Part shown: in pieces, positions 60,528 to 64,000 of the stretch
Numbering within the stretch: position 1 is the stretch's first letter
How the letters are laid out: each line of letters opens with the position of its first letter
DNA from: Bdellovibrionales bacterium GWA2_49_15
GTDB taxonomy: Bacteria; Bdellovibrionota; Bacteriovoracia; Bacteriovoracales; Bacteriovoracaceae
Direction: 5' to 3'
NCBI GenBank assembly: GCA_001769855.1
Contig: MEPP01000001.1
Location: forward strand, 412,982 to 476,981
DNA length: 64,000 nt
The notes under the pieces: model-generated
Told to the model about the DNA's origin: nothing
Seen by the model: the letters and a program-made list of their open reading frames with translations, nothing else
Databases searched by the model: none
Program-made: the position numbers and the translations under genes

Positions 60528-61300
60528 TCTTCCCCTCTTTCCTGGGGCTGGCCATGAGCTTTTTTGCCCTGGCAGTTTGGGCCGGTCCTCCTGATACCAC
60601 CATCGTTTTTGTTGAAGATGGCCGTTCCACCGAGGGCGACAGGCAGTATTCACGTTTTGAAATCGGCGCCGATAATAACGTGCTTTGGGAAACCACTGGA
60701 GAAGGTGCCTTCTGCCCCTCGATCGCGGGGAATTTTGCAGGAACGGTGGATGAGAAAGTGAAAGAGGCGCTCAGCACCTTGGCCCTCACGTCCATCGGCG
60801 AGCAGGGCCCCACCATTAACAAGGATGAAACAAGCATCATGACGAAACGCCAGTCCAAGGCAAAAATCTATCTTATCCAGAACGGAAAGACCTCCAAAGC
60901 AACCATCTCAAAGGGTGGAACAAGCTTTGAGGAATTTTATGATACCCTGATGAAAGTTAAGAGAAGTTTAAGGCCCACAAAAGCGGTCAGCATGACCGCC
61001 ATTCGGATCAAAGGTGACATTCAGGTAAAATTTGAACTTTTGGGAAATGGCCCCTTCAATTTGCTTTTTTCCAAAAACCGCCCGGATGAATTTATGTTCG
61101 GTCCCGGCCGTGATGCCGCCTATGCCGCCAAACCAGGGCGAACGACGATCCACCTGACACAGAAAAATAAGAGCTATTCTTTGTTACTCAGGGGTAAATT
61201 CAACGAAATAAATCAGGTTCGCTACAGCAACGGTCAGGTTCTCAATCGCGCCGATAAAAGCATTCCCATTCAAGAGGTGGCACTCTGCGCCGAGTTTTGA
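60524..61300 (+). CDS. exported protein coupled to the metallopeptidase
   Basis: A 258-residue protein with signal peptide MIFPSFLGLAMSFFALAVWAG. It is beta-rich, with two halves (about 25-140 and 150-258), a Cys in GAFCPS and another near the end (VALCAEF). The ATG overlaps the metallopeptidase stop by four bases, so the two are made together. A chaperone or inhibitor of the protease is one possibility. No family was recognised. Its 3' end overlaps the convergent SRPBCC gene by 31 bases. Confidence 0.65.
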   Translation: MIFPSFLGLAMSFFALAVWAGPPDTTIVFVEDGRSTEGDRQYSRFEIGADNNVLWETTGEGAFCPSIAGNFAGTVDEKVKEALSTLALTSIGEQGPTINKDETSIMTKRQSKAKIYLIQNGKTSKATISKGGTSFEEFYDTLMKVKRSLRPTKAVSMTAIRIKGDIQVKFELLGNGPFNLLFSKNRPDEFMFGPGRDAAYAAKPGRTTIHLTQKNKSYSLLLRGKFNEINQVRYSNGQVLNRADKSIPIQEVALCAEF

Positions 61301-61761
61301 AGATGTCGGCGAAAGTATTCGGCGTATCTCTGTTTACGAAAAACAAACAGGGAAAAAAAACTGGGGTAAAGTGAATATTCCAGGAGCGGAATGTGGCAGC
61401 TATATTCCACCAAATCCAGAATATCGATGCCACCGAGCTGCGGATTGGGAAGAATGCGATGGAGGTGGCGCCAGCTCTTCAGAGGAAAAGGCAGGTTTGT
61501 TCCCTCATCCACAAAATAAAATCCCCCTTGAACATCTCCGGAATCGACAATTTTTCCACTCCAGGTGGTGGAAAATGGCGGGGGCAGATGAATGGGCAGC
61601 AGCTCAAATTCGTACCTAGCTCCCTTTTCCACTCCCTCAAATCGCACCACCTTCACAGGCAAAATGGGAGGCAGTAAATACTTAAAAAGCTCTTCGGTAA
61701 AATGCTCTTTCACCACCTCAATCGACACCGGCACATGGCTTAAAAATTCAATTTTTTTCAT
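61270..61761 (-). CDS. SRPBCC-family (START-like) protein
   Basis: A 163-residue protein. FLSHVPVSIEVVKEHFTEEL, then FEGVEKGARYEFELLP, FSTTWSGKIVDSG, GGFYFVDEG and WRHLHRILPNPQLGG follow the SRPBCC plan of a long beta-sheet around a helix, as in polyketide cyclases and lipid-binding proteins. There is no signal peptide. The 5' end overlaps the 3' end of the next upstream gene by 14 bases. The ligand is unknown. Confidence 0.65.
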   Translation of the reverse strand: MKKIEFLSHVPVSIEVVKEHFTEELFKYLLPPILPVKVVRFEGVEKGARYEFELLPIHLPPPFSTTWSGKIVDSGDVQGGFYFVDEGTNLPFPLKSWRHLHRILPNPQLGGIDILDLVEYSCHIPLLEYSLYPSFFSLFVFRKQRYAEYFRRHLQNSAQSATS

Positions 61762-63202
61762 GCATCCTTCCTTTGCAAAGAGTACTAAACTGATGGATAT
61801 CGCTGATCACGGCATTGAGATACTCCGTCCCCCAACGATGCCATTCGTTCTTGGTCTCACCATCGGGAATGAGCCGATAGGCCATCATCTGAAACCCCAG
61901 CTTTATAAAGAGATTATTGGAGATTTTACTATTTCCGTCTACGGAAAGCAGGGCCTTATGCTGCAGATTTTCCGCCCCCACATCGGCCAGGGTGACTGTG
62001 AGCTGGCCCTTGCCGCCATTTCTAGACTCTCCCAGTTCCATAAAAAAACGATGAATGTCGGCCTCAAGGCCCATGAAAATTTTGGCAAAGGCCACCGGCA
62101 CATAGGTAAAAAAGTTAGCTTCAACTTTCACGGTCGGTTTCTCACCTGCGGTAAGCGACACTTGGTCGGTCTTCTGCAAAGGATGATAACTCAAGGGAAT
62201 TTTGTGTCCTTGAATAATCGGCTTCACCCCTTGAACTTTCATGGCAAGGTCCGCGACGAGGTACCCGCTGAAGGAATCTTGGCCGATTTTCCATGCTTTG
62301 CCAGGCTCACCGATGAGGGGGAAAAATCCTTCGGCCCCGAAGGCAAACTTACTGCGAAAGGTAAGAGCTCGGGTGTCCATCTCAAACTCGGCCCAGGGCC
62401 TCTCCCCTTCTCCCATCAGGATAACCTTTCCCCAGAGCACATCGCTCAAGCGCCACAAATATTTTTCGACCTTGGGAAAAGAAGAATGCCAGGACTCACT
62501 CTTGAGCTTCAGCTCTAAGTTAAAAATTTTACGGGTCTCGCCTTGCACGGAAAGAGCAATGAGCAGATGGCGCTCAAGCAGGGCCATGCTGGTGGGAAAG
62601 TCTTGTCTGAGATTCTGCAGGATTTGCGGCCCGTCCAGCTGGGCGAGAATTTTTAAATGTGAGTGCCAGACCTCATGAAGCACACTCAGAGAGTGCGGCC
62701 CGACATTTGCAGCCAGGTGGAGATCAGGAAAATATTGTTTGCGAGCACCATCCTCCCGTTGCAAACCAAAGTAAAAAATAAAATCCCCAAAATTATTTGG
62801 ATGATCGAGCTGCTTTTGGTAGGGGCTAAAATGAACTTGAAAATGTTGAGATAACAGTTGATCTCCCTGTAAGCACAGATGGGCGCGATTGCTGGGGGCC
62901 TTCTCCGGCAGGAGTGAAAAAACATCTTCTAAATCCATATTCATCAGACGGGCCTGGGCCTTGTCGGCCAGGGCGTAAACTTTGTCTTCATAATACTGGG
63001 GTGAAAGAGTCCGAAGATAGAACTCCGGCCAAAATCGCAAGGTGGTCAACTCACAGGCGTTCTGGGATTTATGTTGCTCCAAGGCCAGCCAAGGCCCATA
63101 AAAACATTGAGCTCGGGAATGGTGGGGCGGAGACTCCCCGGGCCAGGCGGGAGATAGGCAGGAACAAAGACAAAGCATGGCCAGTCCTGGCCAAAAACTC
63201 AA
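61748..63202 (-). CDS. exported HExxH protein
   Basis: A protein of about 484 residues. The frame is open to 63370, but a start at TTG 63202 (or ATG 63178) gives a signal-like beginning, FWPGLAMLCLCSCLSPAWPG, that would end at a lipobox-like LCSC. The longer frame would overlap the divergent gene at 63224. Around residue 176, LHEVWHSHLK holds HExxH, the zinc-peptidase core, with no clear third ligand. The C-terminal half is beta-rich with repeated hydrophobic strands (EMDTRALTFRSKFAFG, DLAMKVQGVKPIIQG). It may be a peptidase or an inactive relative. The start is uncertain. Confidence 0.6.
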   Translation of the reverse strand: MSFWPGLAMLCLCSCLSPAWPGESPPHHSRAQCFYGPWLALEQHKSQNACELTTLRFWPEFYLRTLSPQYYEDKVYALADKAQARLMNMDLEDVFSLLPEKAPSNRAHLCLQGDQLLSQHFQVHFSPYQKQLDHPNNFGDFIFYFGLQREDGARKQYFPDLHLAANVGPHSLSVLHEVWHSHLKILAQLDGPQILQNLRQDFPTSMALLERHLLIALSVQGETRKIFNLELKLKSESWHSSFPKVEKYLWRLSDVLWGKVILMGEGERPWAEFEMDTRALTFRSKFAFGAEGFFPLIGEPGKAWKIGQDSFSGYLVADLAMKVQGVKPIIQGHKIPLSYHPLQKTDQVSLTAGEKPTVKVEANFFTYVPVAFAKIFMGLEADIHRFFMELGESRNGGKGQLTVTLADVGAENLQHKALLSVDGNSKISNNLFIKLGFQMMAYRLIPDGETKNEWHRWGTEYLNAVISDIHQFSTLCKGRMHEKN

Positions 63203-63223
63203 GGCCTGGTAGAATAAGGCTGT

Positions 63224-64000
63224 ATGAATGTCCCATCCAACTCGAAGCCGGACCTGACTGCCGGCGAAGATCTGCTGGTGGTTGTTGCCGATCCCCAGTT
63301 CCAGCGTGTGGTCAAAGTTTCCTTTGATCTCTCTTGTAATAACACCGTCCATCTCTATAAAACCAGTCACGAAGCCTGTACTTTTTTAACAACCAATGCA
63401 GAGGATATTAAGGCCATTATCTTCACAATGGAAAAGAATGATTATAACTTCAGTGATATTTTAGAGAAAGTACACAAAAGTTTGCCCAAGATTACCTTGG
63501 TCATCATCACTTCCGGCCACACCGCATCGGAATATAATCAGCTCGCGCGTTTCCCTTATATCCGCATCTACAGCAAGGATGATTTTCTCAAGAACTTTAG
63601 CAAGATCATGGTCAAAGATTTAGGTCTCAACATTCCCCAGTCTGATGATCACTACATCAAAATCGAAATTGAAACGTTGAGCTTTGTCGATGGTCTGGAG
63701 AAAGATGTTTTTATGAAAGACCCGGCCACGGGTCACTATAATTCTCTTTTTCGTCGCGGCAGTATCCTGGCCAAAGATGAAATCGCCATCTACAAGTCGA
63801 AAGGACTCAAGCATGTCTACCTGGAGAAAGATGTTATCAAAGAAATTCTCCCCCAAATTGATGCCCAACGATCTCTCTTCGCCTCCTACTCGGGCTTTAA
63901 ATTTGTGTTGCGGTCAGATGATGATCCGCTGGATAAGCGTTTCGAGCAAAAGATTATGCGCTTTCAAGATGAAATTATTATTGACGGTGAATTCCAGCAG
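63224..64000 (+). CDS. receiver-like / middle domain protein, third HD-GYP-type paralogue, cut by window end
   Basis: Open from ATG 63224 to the window edge, 259 residues. Residues about 15-125 look like a degenerate receiver domain (LLVVVADPQFQRVV). The middle domain has FRRGSILAKDEIAIYKSKGLKHVYLEKD, which matches the INAGSTFDRHDIEKYREKKV and LHTGDNFDAVTLQKYESMGL stretches of the proteins at 34583 and 36878. A third HD-type domain beyond the edge is therefore expected (inference). It is divergent from the HExxH gene with a 21-base gap from its preferred start. Confidence 0.7.
   Translation, partial: MNVPSNSKPDLTAGEDLLVVVADPQFQRVVKVSFDLSCNNTVHLYKTSHEACTFLTTNAEDIKAIIFTMEKNDYNFSDILEKVHKSLPKITLVIITSGHTASEYNQLARFPYIRIYSKDDFLKNFSKIMVKDLGLNIPQSDDHYIKIEIETLSFVDGLEKDVFMKDPATGHYNSLFRRGSILAKDEIAIYKSKGLKHVYLEKDVIKEILPQIDAQRSLFASYSGFKFVLRSDDDPLDKRFEQKIMRFQDEIIIDGEFQQ

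Noticed and set aside
61748..63370. Start of the HExxH protein at 63370
   Set aside because: The extra part covers the start of the divergent gene at 63224 and has no signal; a TTG or ATG near 63202-63178 gives an export signal.

Overview
The window is a gene-dense stretch (about 93% coding, roughly 50% GC) of a Gram-negative chromosome. The best guess is a member of the Bdellovibrionota (Bdellovibrio/Bacteriovorax-like) or a close neighbour of the Myxococcota. This is inferred from a Glt/Agl-type gliding-motility cluster, many small secreted or lipid-anchored proteins, several secreted zinc-peptidase-like proteins, FecR, FHA, PilZ and degenerate HD-GYP proteins, and Rossmann/TolQ-type families typical of those phyla. 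No rRNA, tRNA, CRISPR array, integrase or insertion sequence was seen.

Layout. 1-5 kb: a cut membrane protein, a DTW-domain tRNA-modification protein, small lipoproteins, queD-folE (a pterin/queuosine branch pair) and menB (menaquinone). 4.9-6.2 kb: a broken HNH endonuclease gene and a possible decayed gene. 6.2-14.9 kb: a block of exported proteins, mostly on the minus strand: an EF-hand-like small protein, a zincin, a FecR-plus-beta-barrel protein, a Cys-repeat protein, an ankyrin protein and a prolyl oligopeptidase lipoprotein. An intact HNH endonuclease follows. 16.5-27.8 kb: a plus-strand cluster that looks like a complete gliding machine. It has a von Willebrand A (vWA) surface lipoprotein resembling the CglB adhesin, an outer-membrane beta-barrel, periplasmic TPR proteins, a TolQ/TolR/TolR motor (AglR/Q/S-like), a TPR lipoprotein (GltE/AglT-like) and an FHA-transmembrane-TonB-like protein (GltG/GltJ-like).

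27.9-36 kb: a DUF547 lipoprotein; a MoxR-DUF58-membrane coiled-coil operon; an aminotransferase; and a receiver-like/HD-GYP-like protein. 36-40 kb, minus strand: a four-CBS protein, a second HD-GYP-like paralogue and an ABC transporter. 39.9-42 kb: pyroglutamyl peptidase, then a second TolQ-like channel protein overlapping a small protein that fuses a TolR/MotB-like transmembrane helix to a periplasmic vWA domain. This pair is the most unusual item in the window. 42-52 kb: housekeeping genes (YciA-type thioesterase, MATE pump, HtrA protease, CoA-transferase fused to a GNAT domain, arginine decarboxylase, an exported EEP hydrolase, RlmN).

52-64 kb: a Gly-rich repeat protein, an OmpR-type two-component system and an 850-base gene-free stretch with strong RNA-like hairpins ending in an intrinsic terminator. 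Then a plus-strand run (a Cys-cluster protein, a lipoprotein, a PilZ protein, a large metzincin-like exported protein and a partner exported protein), two minus-strand genes (a SRPBCC protein and an exported HExxH protein), and the start of a third receiver/HD-GYP-type paralogue that runs off the end. The main theme is envelope biology: two ion-driven motor modules, each next to a vWA protein, surrounded by exported hydrolases and c-di-GMP-type effector domains.
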